Counted from the first letter of the stretch, positions 43,171 to 54,423 are shown. The stretch: DNA of 64,000 nt from Nematopogon swammerdamellus (GCA_946902875.1 OX336350.1:21442048-21506047); one strand, 5' to 3'. Notes: generated by a model not told the origin, from the sequence alone. Numbers and translations are program-made.

Positions 43171-43543
43171 TAATAACCCCTCCGATAATGAGATACGTGC
43201 GAACGACGCCGTCATAAATGCAACGTGACGGCCAGTGCTTTAGATCCGCCGACCCCGCGCCCGCGCCGCGCCGCCGCCCTAGCACCGCGCGCCGCCCGCT
43301 CTAGCCGCGGGGGAGGCTCGCCCGCCCGCCCGGGACCGTGCGGATCGGTAATGCCAACATTTACGAATGAAATCGACGACGCCTCACGATGCACCCAATT
43401 ACTTAATTTTATTAAAGGCCCTGACGACAGTCCGCTTTCATTAGCTAGCAGAGAGGCATTTCATCGCTTTATGGATCGGAGCGGGCTTTGGATTGCTGGC
43501 TATATTGAACTAGCTAGAGAATACATTGCGTTTGACGGTACCA
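43171..43543. other. Unassigned, with a strongly CpG-rich patch
   Basis: Bases 43235-43350 are almost pure G+C. No gene supported. Confidence 0.4.
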
Positions 43544-43742
43544 AGTCAGTCCGTCAGTAAGCATATGTGTATGGCGTAGTAGTACTCTGTAGAGGCGTAT
43601 GTCCAGCAGAGTATGCGTCCACTGATGTACTTACGCCTCTCCAATTTTCCTCCAGTCCTACCGGGCTTCAGCGGTACGGAGCCACTGCTCTCCGCCGACG
43701 TACTGGATGTCGTCGTCCCACCTGGCGGATGGTCGTACCCAC
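43544..43742 (-). mobile_element. 5'-truncated RTE copy with a rearranged tail
   Basis: It matches the RTE 3' end. Near 43595-43605 the motif GTATGTCCAGCA appears in inverted orientation next to the normal GCGTCCACTG, a small local inversion or template switch. Confidence 0.8.
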
Positions 43743-44545
43743 ACTCAACAAATCGCGCTACGCTACTAATAATTACATTACTTGGGGCAACGAGAACCTT
43801 GTTGCCTTCAACGTTCGCAAGACGCAATGCTGTGTATTCTCTGCTAAGGTCGACCCCTTCCCTTTCCTTGCAAGTTTCCAAGGCAGTGTCGTTCCTGTCT
43901 CGGAGCACCTAGACCTACTTGGGTGCAACATTTCCAAGGACGTGGGCTTTAGGCAGTTTATTGAGTCCAATGCCAAAACCGCATCAAAAAACTGGGGATC
44001 CTATACCGAAATAGGAGGTTCTTCTCACCGGCACAACTACTCATGTTGTACAAATCACACAGTATCTGTTGGCGTCCTTGGATTCAATACAGCGCCAAGC
44101 CGTCCGTCTGGTGGGAGACCCGAAACTGACTGATGATCTGGAGTCTCTCAGTCATAGACGATTTGTAGGGTCACTCAGTCTGTTCTACAGGTACTACCAT
44201 GGAGGCTGCTCGGAGGAACTTGCTTCCCACCAACCTATCTTCGCAGCACTCGCCGCAGAGAAACGGAGCACTCTTTTGTTGTTGACATTGGGCTTTTGAG
44301 GACCCATCGGTTCTCAAAATCGTTTCTCTGTCGCACCGCTAGGGTGTGGAACTGTCTCCCGGCGAGTGTGTTTCCCGAATCCTTTAACCTGGGTGTCTTC
44401 AAACGTCGTATCAACGGGCTAGACAACCTAGCAACAGTCCGCAAATCTGCTGGCATGGCGCCTCACCGGGGAGAGGGGTTTTTGGCTCTGTTGACTGTAC
44501 CGTTGGTCCCTCGACACAGCCACCCATGTTGGTTTACATAAAAAA
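43743..44545 (+). pseudogene. LINE-J C-terminal region and 3' end
   Basis: This is the best copy of LINE-J. One frame reads NLVAFNVRKTQCCVFSAK and VPVSEHLDLLGCNISKDVGF (conserved region after the reverse transcriptase palm). After a frameshift near 43985 the next frame reads LDSIQRQAVRLVGD and RRFVGSLSLFYRYYHGGCSE (44075-44220). A further shift follows and FLCRTARVWNCLPASVFP plus FNLGVFKRRIN end the protein. These are typical of jockey-type LINE C-termini. The 3' end is CAGCCACCCATGTTGG then TTTACATAAAAAAA. Frameshifts make it non-functional. Confidence 0.85.
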
Positions 44546-45004
44546 ACATTGCATTGCACGCTATAGGCCTAAAAGTCAAAATTTCGACCATATGAAGATA
44601 ACTCTGTCTTAATCTAGGTATATAAGTGGATAAATATACCGATTACAGACGAGCACTTTGTTGGAGACTATAATCGCTACTTTCAGAAATCACGTCGACT
44701 TTACCACGTTGAGTATATTTACATTGCATTTTGTTAACCCTCCACAATGTAAATCGTGCTCAAGTTTCCCATTTTCGGGAGAGATGATTCGCTTAGAATT
44801 TTCTTCGCAGAGGACGCTCTAATTGGGTTATATTCGCTGAACAAACCCACCGTCTGATTATAATTTTCTCACGTCTCGCCCGCCGCCATAAGTCTAGCAT
44901 GAAATATGGGTTTGAATCTGACAATTTTTGAATGTGAAAATGTATTGCAGTATTTACGCTTCGTGGTAGGCAGGCGTAAGCTCTGTTTATACAAGGTGGT
45001 ACAT
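44546..45004. other. Unassigned sequence
   Basis: Nothing recognised. Confidence 0.4.
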
Positions 45005-45362
45005 ACTTCTTAGGGTTCCGTATCTGTGCGTATCAGCCCTATTACTATGCCTACGCGCCGGCTGTCCGTCCGTCTGTCATACCTTTAAAAGCCGGTGGAA
45101 ATGTTCACAGAATATGTTTTATCAAGGCGGATATCCTAAAATAGAATAAAAAAAAACTAAAAGTAAAAAATTTGGGAGGGTCCTCATACAAGAAACGTGT
45201 TTTTAATTAATGTTTTTTTTTGCTCTATCGTGAAAACGGTCATACGTACAAGCGTGTAACTTTGTGTGATTATAGTGCAAACTGAAATGTAAAAGAAGAT
45301 TATTACTTCGTGGTACGGAACCCTCCTCGGTGAGCGAGTCCGACTCGCACTTGGCCCGTTTT
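45005..45362 (+). mobile_element. TIR repeat related to family R
   Basis: It starts TTAGGGTTCCGTATCTGTGC and ends GGTACGGAACCCTC, then GAGTCCGACTCGCACTTGG. The two ends are inverted relative to each other. The right half matches 19727-19910. Confidence 0.7.
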
Positions 45363-46224
45363 TGTGGCTATCGCCCTCTCTTGGCTACTACCGTAACACC
45401 ATGTGCGTACAGGTATATTTCCTTAATTACGTTTCATTTCTAATCGTGTCAGTTTATTACCAATTAATAATATATAATTGGACACTTAAAATAAAATTTT
45501 CCCACTCATTCTATTAGCATGACGAGAAAGAACCAATAGAATCTATTACGTAGATATCTAGAAAAATATTTATAAAAAGTAAAATGTATATCAGATGGGA
45601 ATAAACATTACCCATTTATTTTATGAATTATTAGTGTTCATATATATATATATTTTTAGGTACCTTCATAAAATGTATGTAATGTATTCATGTAAATTGC
45701 ATGATAATAATAATGAGCTCATATTTATAATTTTGTTTTCTAACTATTGTATAATTTGTTAAAGAAATTACTCCTGCAAGACAGATTTACTCTAGTGCGG
45801 GATGCTAATGCCATGTACTCTGTTTTTATAAATAAATAATGAACTGTATGTTTGCAATGATTAAACAAATTTATATATGAAGAGACCATAAACTGGCTTA
45901 ATTTGGTCGGCACAAAATAATTTGAAAACGCTGAAAGATTAGTGCGGTGTTCCTAAATGCCGCATCAACGCTTAGTCAATCTCGTCTCATATTTTGCTTA
46001 TCTCTCTCGGTTTCGCTTAACTGCAGTTTAATTGGAGCGGCCAATCACAGCGCCAACACAGCGCCACTAATCGATTATACAGAGCCATTATCGGCGAATC
46101 GATGCGTGATTTGATTTAAACTCGGCGGCGGTAACTCCCTCGAGCTGCCAGATTGGCGACTATTGTACTGTTACGCGTGCGTAGAATTTAGATTATAAGC
46201 GATATGGAAATAAGTATATTCTGG
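45363..46224. other. Unassigned AT-rich sequence
   Basis: An (AT)n run lies near 45640. No gene supported. Confidence 0.4.
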
Positions 46225-46615
46225 AACTAGCTTTTGCCCGCGGCTTCGCTCGCCTGAAATTCGTATTTAAAAAGAAGAAAGTATGTAACCGTACTTTCAT
46301 TTCGGCGCGAGGAACAATTCGGTTTGTATGAGAGCCACATCCTAAAACCGGAACTGATTTTTATACTGAATTATCCTGTGTCACGTCACGTATAGCTGAA
46401 TTTGCTTGTGTACTAACTTTCATAGAATTCGGATGAATTCGGTTTAAGAATTATGGAGGAACATACATACATACAGAAAAGATTTCTTAAAATCGTCAAT
46501 TTAGTTTTAGTATCATACATAGAGTCTACAAACGCAATATCTCATAAAACAAAGTAACCGTGAAAGTACGAGTTACTCCATGCCAATCCCTTAAAGATTT
46601 ATTATTAGTATTGAT
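46225..46615 (+). repeat. CTAG-ended repeat (type 2)
   Basis: It begins ACTAGCTTTTGCCCGCGGC and ends AGATTTATTATTAGTATTG; it is inverted relative to 39685-40065. Confidence 0.75.
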
Positions 46616-47049
46616 GACGTAGGCTGACAATTACCACCTTTAAAATACAAAAGGTTGACTGGAAAATATCTCCGTAGGGATATGTTTGCCTCTGCACTTG
46701 GTGTAACTGTTGTGCTGTCGTGTTGTGCTTGTTTAGATAAAATGTTTTTGGAGCAAAAAGTCTAAAATCTGCAACTAGACCATAACGCCATACGACACGT
46801 TTGACTACACCATCTCCTACACAGCCGTGAGTGAAGTCAGCCCATCACTAGAAACTTGTAAACTAGGTGCAATGTCTGTGCTTCCTTTAGCTTGAATATT
46901 TTATTGTTTTGTATATAGGTTCGCCCTTCTCGAACTAACACGAGCTTGCCCTTATTTGACCCTTTACATCTAGCGCACCGGTGGCACATCTATCGTGACT
47001 TTGTGATGTGAACGTTACACTTGACACACGAGAATACAACGAAGCACTG
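46616..47049. other. Unassigned sequence
   Basis: Nothing recognised. Confidence 0.4.
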
Positions 47050-47885
47050 GTTAGTACCCATCTGTGGTGGAAGCTCGCGCAGCTCCTCATCCATCCATCG
47101 GGCCGCCCACAGCTCATTTAGCTTTCAAGTTCCGCCGCCGAAGCGAATCGCTCTGTCCCTCAATTAGTGAATGGAAGAGGCGCTACGGCGCGGCGCCGCG
47201 CGCCGCGTCGCCCCACGCTGGGCAAGAGATATTTCAATGCCAGCTCGGGAGCGAGCGCGCAGCAGCTAGAAACAATATAGTCTGTTACATTCCCATTTCC
47301 AAGCTCATTTCATTAGTTAGTCCAATAGTTGGGGCATTGCTAGCGATAGCGATAGAAATGTATGAGGTTTCGCAATTTGTCACATTAGCGTTTGTGGCAA
47401 CTTACTCTCCGTGATTAGGCGGGTACTGACTGACTGAGTGAGCAACGGCCTCGCGAATTAACTTTCGTGTACTGACCGACCGCGAAATGCTCGGTCGGCC
47501 AGTACGCGCCTCGCCTGAGCCAAGCGCACGCGTCGCCTCGGGCGAGCACTGCCGCGACTCGCGCGGAAAATCGTCGCGCGGCATGCGGCCGAGGCGGCCT
47601 CGCGAGGCTGCTCGGGCTCGTTCAGTCATAGTTAAACCACACAAGTTAGCCGTCTTCATACAAACGCGCCGATTTCGCACTCACACAAGCGCGTGCCTGC
47701 GCACGCTGTCTGTACACCACCACTACATGCATTCTCACTGTCTCTCGCGCGTAGTCAGTGATGGTCGCCCCGCCCCCGCGCTCGGTGACGCACACCACGT
47801 GACGGCCGCTGCCTGCCGCCGCGCCGCCTGCCGCTTCCCGATAGAAAGTATTATTATTCGAATTTTATTTTATTGCACTAACATA
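47050..47885 (+). promoter_or_regulatory. CpG-rich upstream region of the THAP exon
   Basis: GC- and CpG-rich segments lie at about 47130-47260, 47470-47620 and 47760-47840, ending in an AT-rich stretch just before the ATG. This is a plausible promoter and 5' UTR, but no TATA box or initiator is convincing. Confidence 0.4.
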
Positions 47886-47980
47886 ATGGCTCCGCGTTTC
47901 TGCAGTGTGTACGGCTGCATGAATAGATCAGGCTCGAATCGCGAGTTAACATTATTCTCATTACCTGCTCCCATCGAAAG
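47886..47980 (+). CDS. First exon of a THAP-domain protein
   Basis: The exon starts at ATG 47886 and ends at a strong donor, AAAG then GTAAGTAA, at 47981. It encodes 31 residues plus two bases of the next codon, beginning MAPRFCSVYGCMNRSG. The spacing Cys-X4-Cys with a following Asn-Arg, then FSLPAP, is the start of the THAP zinc-coordinating domain (C2CH, DNA-binding). The split codon AG+N fits the Arg usual at this point. The remaining Cys and His, and the conserved Trp, must lie in later exons, which I cannot find in this window. THAP domains occur in host transcription factors and in P-element transposases, so a domesticated or transposon origin is possible. It is the only convincing host-type coding exon seen. 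Confidence 0.72.
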
Positions 47981-48564
47981 GTAAGTAACATAAAAAATAT
48001 TATTAAAGTATGTAGTTAAATTATGTAAGTTATTAATACGAGTAGGTACTAAGCGAAGGAATTGACTTGAGACCTGGCTCATTAGTTATTAATAGCTAGG
48101 TACTAGCTGCAAAAACCATTCGCGAACCCCGGCATCGGGCGCGGCCGCGCGGCGCACGCGAAGGCTGCGCCGCGCGCGGGCCCGCGGTTGTCGACTTGTT
48201 CAGAGATACCACGCACAACGCAATTTCGCGCGGTTTTGTCTTCTTTATATGGCCACAGCTCCTACCGCGGACACTTTCATGACTGCTAGCGACCAACCAA
48301 GTTATTAAGTAATAATAAAACAAAATTAATAAATACATTTTAAAATTATTTATTTGATAATTTTTTTATTAAGATTAATAATTATATTAATCTATAATTC
48401 TAAATATATTTTCTATAATTTTTATAGTTATAAATTTTTTGCCCACTTATTAATTCTCTTCATCGTCCGCGACTACGAAATGTTTGTCCAAAGACGGACG
48501 TGAGTTAAAGTTGAATTTTGACATTGCATTAATTTTTGGGAGGTTAAAGTTAAAAAAAAATTTA
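47981..48564. other. Unassigned, partly CpG-rich
   Basis: A CpG-rich patch at about 48125-48200 lies in what would be the first intron of the THAP gene. Nothing else recognised. Confidence 0.4.
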
Positions 48565-48830
48565 CCCGACTGCGCGAAGCAAAAATGAAGGGTTATCTTT
48601 TTAGCAATTTATGTGTGTGTATGTTTGTTTTTACGTATGTTCCACCGTAGCGCCAGAACTAAGCATCCGATTATTGAGTGGGGTATCGTTATCAAGGGCT
48701 CAAACATCAAAATAACATCGTTCACTGTCTATCGAAAATACAGCTTTCGAAAATATACCTTAACGCCAGTATATAATAAATCTATGACAACTCATATATT
48801 CTGTTAGAGTAAAATTTTGGGAGCTGGCTC
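48565..48830 (+). repeat. Dispersed repeat starting CCCGACTGCGCG
   Basis: CCCGACTGCGCGAA, then GGGTTATxTTTTT, is shared with 54610-54655. Possibly a MITE family; the ends are not defined. Confidence 0.45.
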
Positions 48831-49089
48831 TTGGTCTATAAATAAAAAATACATAAGTGTACATAATAATTTTAAAGAATAGCATTTCCACCATGATGGG
48901 CTCACTGCCTGTCAATTGTGTTAGTGTTGTGAGTTGTGACATCCCTGGAGGCTCGGCGCAGCGTAGGTAGTTATTTTAAAAATGGCCTCCAGTTATCTTA
49001 CTCGTCTTCTTTTACTATGGTTCAGTCGTCACTCAGTACCCGGCTATTCCTATTACTTTAAGTGACCTAAACTTGTATAGGTATATATA

Positions 49090-49310
49090 CCTACTAGCTG
49101 TGCTCGCGGCTCTGCCCGCTATCATATTTGACTTCTCTGCTAACCTCATAAGCCATTTAACATGATGAAAAGTAGCCTATAATTGATGGAAAGAACCAAG
49201 CTATCCGTAGCAAACTGTATTAAAATCGGTTCAGTGGTTCTCAAGTTATAAGCAGACAGACATACATACATACAGAAAGCAGACGTTGGATTTTATTAAA
49301 GGTAAGGATA
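49090..49310 (+). repeat. CTAG-ended repeat (type 1)
   Basis: It begins CTAGCTGTGCTCGCGGC and runs through TAAAATCGGTTCAGTGGTTC to GCAGACGTTGGATTTTATTA; it is inverted relative to 34685-34890. Confidence 0.75.
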
Positions 49311-49435
49311 TAATTGGTTTCTCGGAAACGGCTCTAACGATTTGGATGAAATTTGGTATTTGGTAGATAATGTTATTTTTTTCAAGTCTATCTAGATAGG
49401 TGTAGACGCTGAGCGAAGCTCGGTCGCCCAGGTAC

Positions 49436-50204
49436 TATAATGTTTATATCCGAAACACAAATATGCCATAAATAGCTAATAGGCGGGTCCGCACAGACCG
49501 AGCAGCCTCGCGAAGCTGTTTGCTCCGTCAGTCAGTATGAGTGCCTTGCTCGCCGAGGGCGACGGAGACGGTGGAGGAGGTGATTGGAGCGCGAGCGCGA
49601 ACCGCAGATGGCGCTCGCGGCGGCGACGACGCGACGACGGCGGCGGCACTTCGCAGACACAATGGCGCGGTACCGGCTAAGGAAAAAGCGTAATTTGACT
49701 GAACCATCTTACATTACCAATTTCCATTCGTGGAGGACGTATTCTTGTTACGTAGAGTGCGAATTTAATTTAAAAGGAATTGCACGTTTTCTCTTCTTCT
49801 CGAGTTGCAATATTCCATCGAAGATGTTTCGGTGGAGATTGCAGCACGGACCCACTAGGTTCCTCTTCTTGCTCTGTTTTCAGGGTTCCACCAGATAAGT
49901 GGAACGTCCTCCACTGTTAAATACGCTGGTGGCTGCATGCTCCCATAACCGGGTGAACAACATCAACCGATGGGAGCTAATAAGCAATTTTTTTAGAACT
50001 CCTTCCAATATATATTTACAGTCGTTAGATTGCCACAAACAATTCTTGTTCGCCTGTATGTACTTCTCCCACATCCCAGAGGTTATTTAGAATATAATGT
50101 CTCGCGGCATTAAGTTCGCCTGTTGTGCCTAATTTGTATAAATTGGTGTTCAATAAAGAACATATACATACATACATCATATATTATTTCCCCCCAAGTA
50201 TAGT
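49436..50204. other. Unassigned, includes a GC-rich patch with codon-like GCG/GAC repeats
   Basis: Bases 49540-49670 are CpG-rich with several open frames. No domain recognised. Confidence 0.4.
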
Positions 50205-50370
50205 CTCGGTCCTTCAAGAGGGGCCTGAATGGGCACCTGTCAAGCCGGCATGGCATTCGCAATCGCAACTCTCGAATAAGACCCAATGTCCATGGGCGCC
50301 GTTAGACACCTCATGGGTGCCTCGGCACCATAATATTATGTCGAGCTTACAATAAAAAAAAAAAAACATA
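50205..50370 (+). repeat. LINE or SINE 3' end with A-tail
   Basis: CTTCAAGAGGGGCCTGAATG, GGCATGGCATTCGCAATCGC, CCAATGTCCATGGGCGCCG and a TTACAATAAAAAAAAAA end. Relatives lie at 2240 and 3575. Confidence 0.65.
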
Positions 50371-51420
50371 CATATCTACGAGACGAGACGAGACCTTGCA
50401 TAGTCAGTAAGCATTAGCCGACAACGAGCTGACTGGGCCACGTACAAAGAGACTTATACCGATAAATAGATGTTGGGCTTGTTGGGTCGCTACGAGTGGA
50501 CGGACGACCACACCCCCGCCCCCGCCCCCGGTGCGCCGTGCTTTGTTCAATCAAAATGTTCGCGATAACGTTTAAGATGAAACCTTCAGTTACCGGCTTC
50601 AGTGCGGAATGAATAGCTGCTATTAACGAGTTTTCTTTGAACAAGCGAAGTTTTAATAAGATGGAGCGCCGCGCGCCGCCGGCCGGTTTATTGGCCAACT
50701 TTCGCCGCGGCGAGCCAGCTCGCGACCTTCCGCGTGAGACAATTAACCCTTCATTTGACTTTAATGCCTCCTCGCCCGTATGAGCAAGTTTGCTCTTCTT
50801 GGTTGGTTTCACGGTAAAAATAACTAATGCTAGTTTGTAGGTTGTAGCGTACAGGAACACATCACACATGCAGGCTATTTAAATGGAACTGTAATTTTAT
50901 TATGTTGGAAGATGAAAATAGCTAAAACTGTTAAAATATGACGATCCCGAGTGCAGCGTACTGCGAGGTGTACGCTGTCTGTGGATGATGAATTGATCCC
51001 CGACATTCCTTTGAATTTAATTTTTTGTAGATTAGATTTTAGATTTTTTACATTGAAAATGTCTTTTGGTTCGTTCCAGTATAGGCCCCGATTTCACGAA
51101 AAAGTGCGATCCCCTTGTATCTCGGAGAGTTGTGAAGATATGATATTCAAAAAGACGCATATTCATGACGAGCTGTAAGGTGCGAACATAATTATTGAGA
51201 AAGTAAAAAACGAAAAAAGTTATGGACGAAATAGTGAAAAAAAAATTCAATGTTTTCCGAATTTTTGAATTTGGCGCTCGATATTTTGGAAACGAAGAAT
51301 GATATCCAAAATTTGAGAAAAGCTCCTCTGGACAGTTTAGTCAGCTACAATTTGAGCCTAAAACAAAGACGATCGGGTTAAGGGTTTGCCCTGTAGCTCA
51401 AGCATTTTGAAAAAAGAAAT
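50371..51420. other. Unassigned sequence
   Basis: A 151-codon minus frame (50414-50869) shows no domain. The right part (about 51070-51410) has the look of transposon-derived sequence but has no partner here. Confidence 0.4.
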
Positions 51421-51990
51421 TCACAAACGTGCCTCACACGACTATACTCGTAACTCCTAAACTACACATGACAAGCCCATCGTGTTTGGGCTCGTTGGAT
51501 TTGTCTTCGCAAGTACTCTAGTCATATGTTATTTCCAGGGTCCTGATGATGGAGCCGGACGGAAGCCATCGGAACTCCTAAACTACACATGATAAATCCA
51601 CCATATTTGGGCTCGTTGGATATAGGAATATAGGTTAGGTTAGAAGATGCCTCGCTACGCGACGCATCTTCTAACCTAACCTATATTCTTATCTTCTATA
51701 TCCTTATATTATATTTATATATTTGATATTTATTCATTTGTTACTTTAGTTAGACATAATGTCAAGCTTATCTCTTTTTCTGCCTTAATTTTAGTTTAAT
51801 TTTTTAAGCCGCTTCCTATGGCTCCGAGTTCCTATGGCTTCCTTGCGGCTCCATCATCAGAACCCAACTAACCTTTTCCTTATCCCGACTTTCTCGTGTC
51901 GCTCAACGACAATATTTTTTCGAATTCCGTAGATTCATTTTCAATGTGCTCGATAGTCGTGTAAGACACGAAATCTGTGAATTTTTTTTT
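51421..51990. repeat. Dispersed repeat, copy 2, with an internal fold-back
   Basis: Bases 51445-51640 match 1050-1260 in reverse, while 51690-51985 match 830-940 and 1240-1470 in forward sense. Between them is a hairpin at 51625-51690: 23-base arms containing GGTTAGGTTAGAAGATGC around a 13-base loop. The copy thus looks like two half-elements joined head to head. Confidence 0.75.
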
Positions 51991-52374
51991 ATATTTTGTT
52001 ATTAGATATAAAAAAATTCACCTGATATTGCTTTCTCTAATCAAATATATTGCTTAAATATGTATAATACCTATAAAGTCTTCAAACGAGTCAGCATCAA
52101 AATAACATTTTTATTATTCAGTGAGAAAATATGAAGCAATTTAGAGAATAGCGCGTGCAGTCGAGAGGATTTAGCGAACCTTTTTGTAACTAGAACAAAT
52201 AAAGAACAATACTGTCATCTTCAATTTTATGAGGATCGTTCCAGCATCAAGAGAACAAAGAGCAAACCTAAGTGGATAGATAACTGCTCTGCTAGTCCGC
52301 CGCGCCGCGCCGGCCGCCGCTCTAGCGATAGTGTAGGTAGCGTAGCCGACATGAAATGAAGGGAATCACTGACG
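51991..52374. other. Unassigned sequence
   Basis: Nothing recognised. Confidence 0.4.
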
Positions 52375-52462
52375 TGGCACCTAGTTCACCCGGTGATAAA
52401 GGCTGGCATCACGGATGTTGTAGATGATGTAGCCAACCATGTCAGTTTCCATTAAAAAAATA
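52375..52462 (+). mobile_element. SINE-B tail fragment
   Basis: GTGGCACCTAGTTCACCCGG, ATCACGGATGTTGTAG and ATGTCAGTTTCCATTAAAAAAA, opposite in orientation to the copy just downstream. Confidence 0.7.
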
Positions 52463-52569
52463 TACCAGTGTACGAGTATGTATGCGTAGTGTTATACACT
52501 TTGACTTGTGTATTACCATAGGTATTACTAACGCAAGGACATGCCCATACTATAGTATGGGCATGTAAT

Positions 52570-52965
52570 ACTATTTTTTTTTATGGAAACTGACACAGTT
52601 GGCTACATCACCTACACTACAACATCCGGGATGTCCATAACAGCGGGTGAATTAGGTGCCATGTCAGTGCTTCCCTCTATTTCATGTCGGCTACAATGAA
52701 CTGGACGAAAAACGCGAACTATTTACATGGCCGTTTCGACCGACGCTTCAGTGCGGTGGTACCAACCCGGGCGGGATAAACCCTACCACCTAGTAAGGTA
52801 AGAAGGGAAGGGACCTAACAGTTTTACGTGGAATCCGAGCCACGGTCAGCCTCCAGCGGTCGAGCGGTCACCCGTCCATCCACTGACGGAGCACACGCTG
52901 TGGCCCAGGTGTGCTTAAAAACAGTCGACTGACGACCGCGCCACTGAGCTACCGAGGGTGACAAA
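52570..52965 (-). mobile_element. SINE-B, complete copy with tRNA-like head
   Basis: Right to left: a head with GGTAGCTCAGTGGCGCGG (A-box), GTGACCGCTCGACCG, AAAACTGTTAGGTCCC, CTTACTAGGTGGTAGGG, the conserved body, then GTCAGTTTCCATAAAAAAAA at the 3' end. About 395 bp. The head-to-body junction (…CTAGGTGGTAGG) is shared with SINE-A, so the two families have common modules but different tails. Confidence 0.75.
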
Positions 52966-53114
52966 AAAGTAATGTCCTCACTAAAGTGCTGGTCAATAAT
53001 AATGTGAAATTGGCTATGTCGAGCACCTTGGACACTTAGCACAGGTTAATGATTCGCAAAAAAAAAATCACCTTTTAGTGACAGCTCTTTTTTATTTTAT
53101 TTTTTTATTTTGTT

Positions 53115-53453
53115 TTATGGAAACTGACACGGTTGGCTGCATCACCTACAACATCCGTGATGTCAGCCCATAACACCGAGTGAACTTGGTGCCACGTCAG
53201 TGCCTCCCCTCGGTCGTGCCGGCTACACTGAACTGGACGGAAAACACAAACTATTTACATAGCCGTTTCGACCGACCTTTCATTCAGTGCGGTGGCACAG
53301 ATTACTTAATAGTTACTTCGTACCAACCCGGGCGGGCTAAGCCCCACCACCTAGTAATATAAGAAGGGAGTTATATCCCTTAGTCGCCTTTTACGACATA
53401 CACGGGGAGAGATGCAGTGGGGCTATTCTTTTAAAGTACCGGCCCCACACGGT
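53115..53453 (-). mobile_element. SINE-B variant
   Basis: It matches 33003-33345 nearly throughout. It has an extra ~25 bases at about 53296-53320 that are also present at 39141-39165. Confidence 0.75.
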
Positions 53454-53474
53454 ACATACTTGTTATATTAAGCT

Positions 53475-53580
53475 CTTTTTTATGAAAACCAACATGGGTA
53501 GCTGTGCCAAGGGACAAATGGCACAGCCGACATAGCCAAATTCACCTCTCCTCGCGAAACCACGCTCAGTGTAGCCTAAT
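53475..53580 (-). mobile_element. LINE-J 3' end fragment
   Basis: AACCAACATGGGTAGCTGTG and CACCTCTCCTCGCGAAACCA match the LINE-J 3' end. Confidence 0.65.
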
Positions 53581-53756
53581 ATTGTTTTCATGTACTTACA
53601 TGATTTTACGTTTAACATTGCTATAAATAAGACCCATTCTCTACAATTATTTCAGCTCGCCGTTTAGTCTGAAAGAAATTTAATTATTTAGCTTTTAATT
53701 AAATGAGTTCGATAGAAAGTACTTACGTAAATACCTTTTAGACGTATTTTTGCGAC

Positions 53757-53852
53757 AGTCAGTCAGCGTTTATGGGTCCACTGCTAGAAATATGCCTCTC
53801 CAATTTTCCTCCAGTCCTCCCGGCCTTTAGCACTACGGAACCACTGCTTTCC
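53757..53852 (-). mobile_element. 5'-truncated RTE copy, about 95 bp
   Basis: GTCAGTCAGCGTTTATG, CCACTGCTAGAAATATGCC and TCCAATTTTCCTCCAGTCCT match the extreme 3' end of the full RTE. Confidence 0.85.
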
Positions 53853-54113
53853 GTTAACAATTTTTGCGGCATACCTACAGTTAGTATTCCTTGCACTATT
53901 TATCATCCATCACCAATCACAAATGCCCCCGCCCATTCGAGTATTAAAAATATGATGATTCGCAGAAATCGTAAAATTTTTCTTTGACACCTCTTCCACA
54001 ATTCGTTATCGGTATTTTGCACCCAAGAAGCGTCCCTAGATTGCTCATTTTGTAAATACCAGCCTTTAGTTTCCCTCGATAAACTGCTTGAAATACGGCT
54101 GCAAGAGCTTTAG
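53853..54113. other. Unassigned sequence
   Basis: Nothing recognised. Confidence 0.4.
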
Positions 54114-54423
54114 ATCTCTGACCACAGAGCATGAAATGCGCGCGCCCGCCTCTACTAGAGGCGCCCGTGAGCGCGATTTCTCTACAACGGCGTTGAAGCC
54201 TGTGGGCGTGGCCTATGACTTACATATGTGTGTTGTGCGTGTGCATTTGTTTTGTGCGTGTGCCTAACTTGCTCCTCTTTGTGTGTAGTGTCGATACTAG
54301 CACACACACACACATACGAAGCGCTAGCAGCTCAGCGTACGGTTATTGGGTTTCAAATATTATCGCTTAGGGCGCCTCTAGTAGGGGGCGCCCGCGGTAG
54401 GTATTTGATGCTCTGTGTCTCTG
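54114..54423. mobile_element. About 310-bp TIR element
   Basis: Imperfect ~50-base inverted ends: left TCTCTGACCACAGAGCAT then GCCTCTACTAGAGGCGCC, right AGGGCGCCTCTAGTAGGGGG then ATGCTCTGTGTCTCTGA. The GCGCCTCTAGTAG core is itself nearly palindromic. An AC-rich stretch lies in the interior. Confidence 0.65.

Noticed and set aside
47487..47885. Extending the THAP protein upstream of 47886
   Set aside because: The frame is open upstream, but THAP domains normally start within a few residues of the initiator Met, which fits ATG 47886.
50414..50869. 151-codon minus frame
   Set aside because: No recognisable domain, no splice context and no repeat partner to test conservation.
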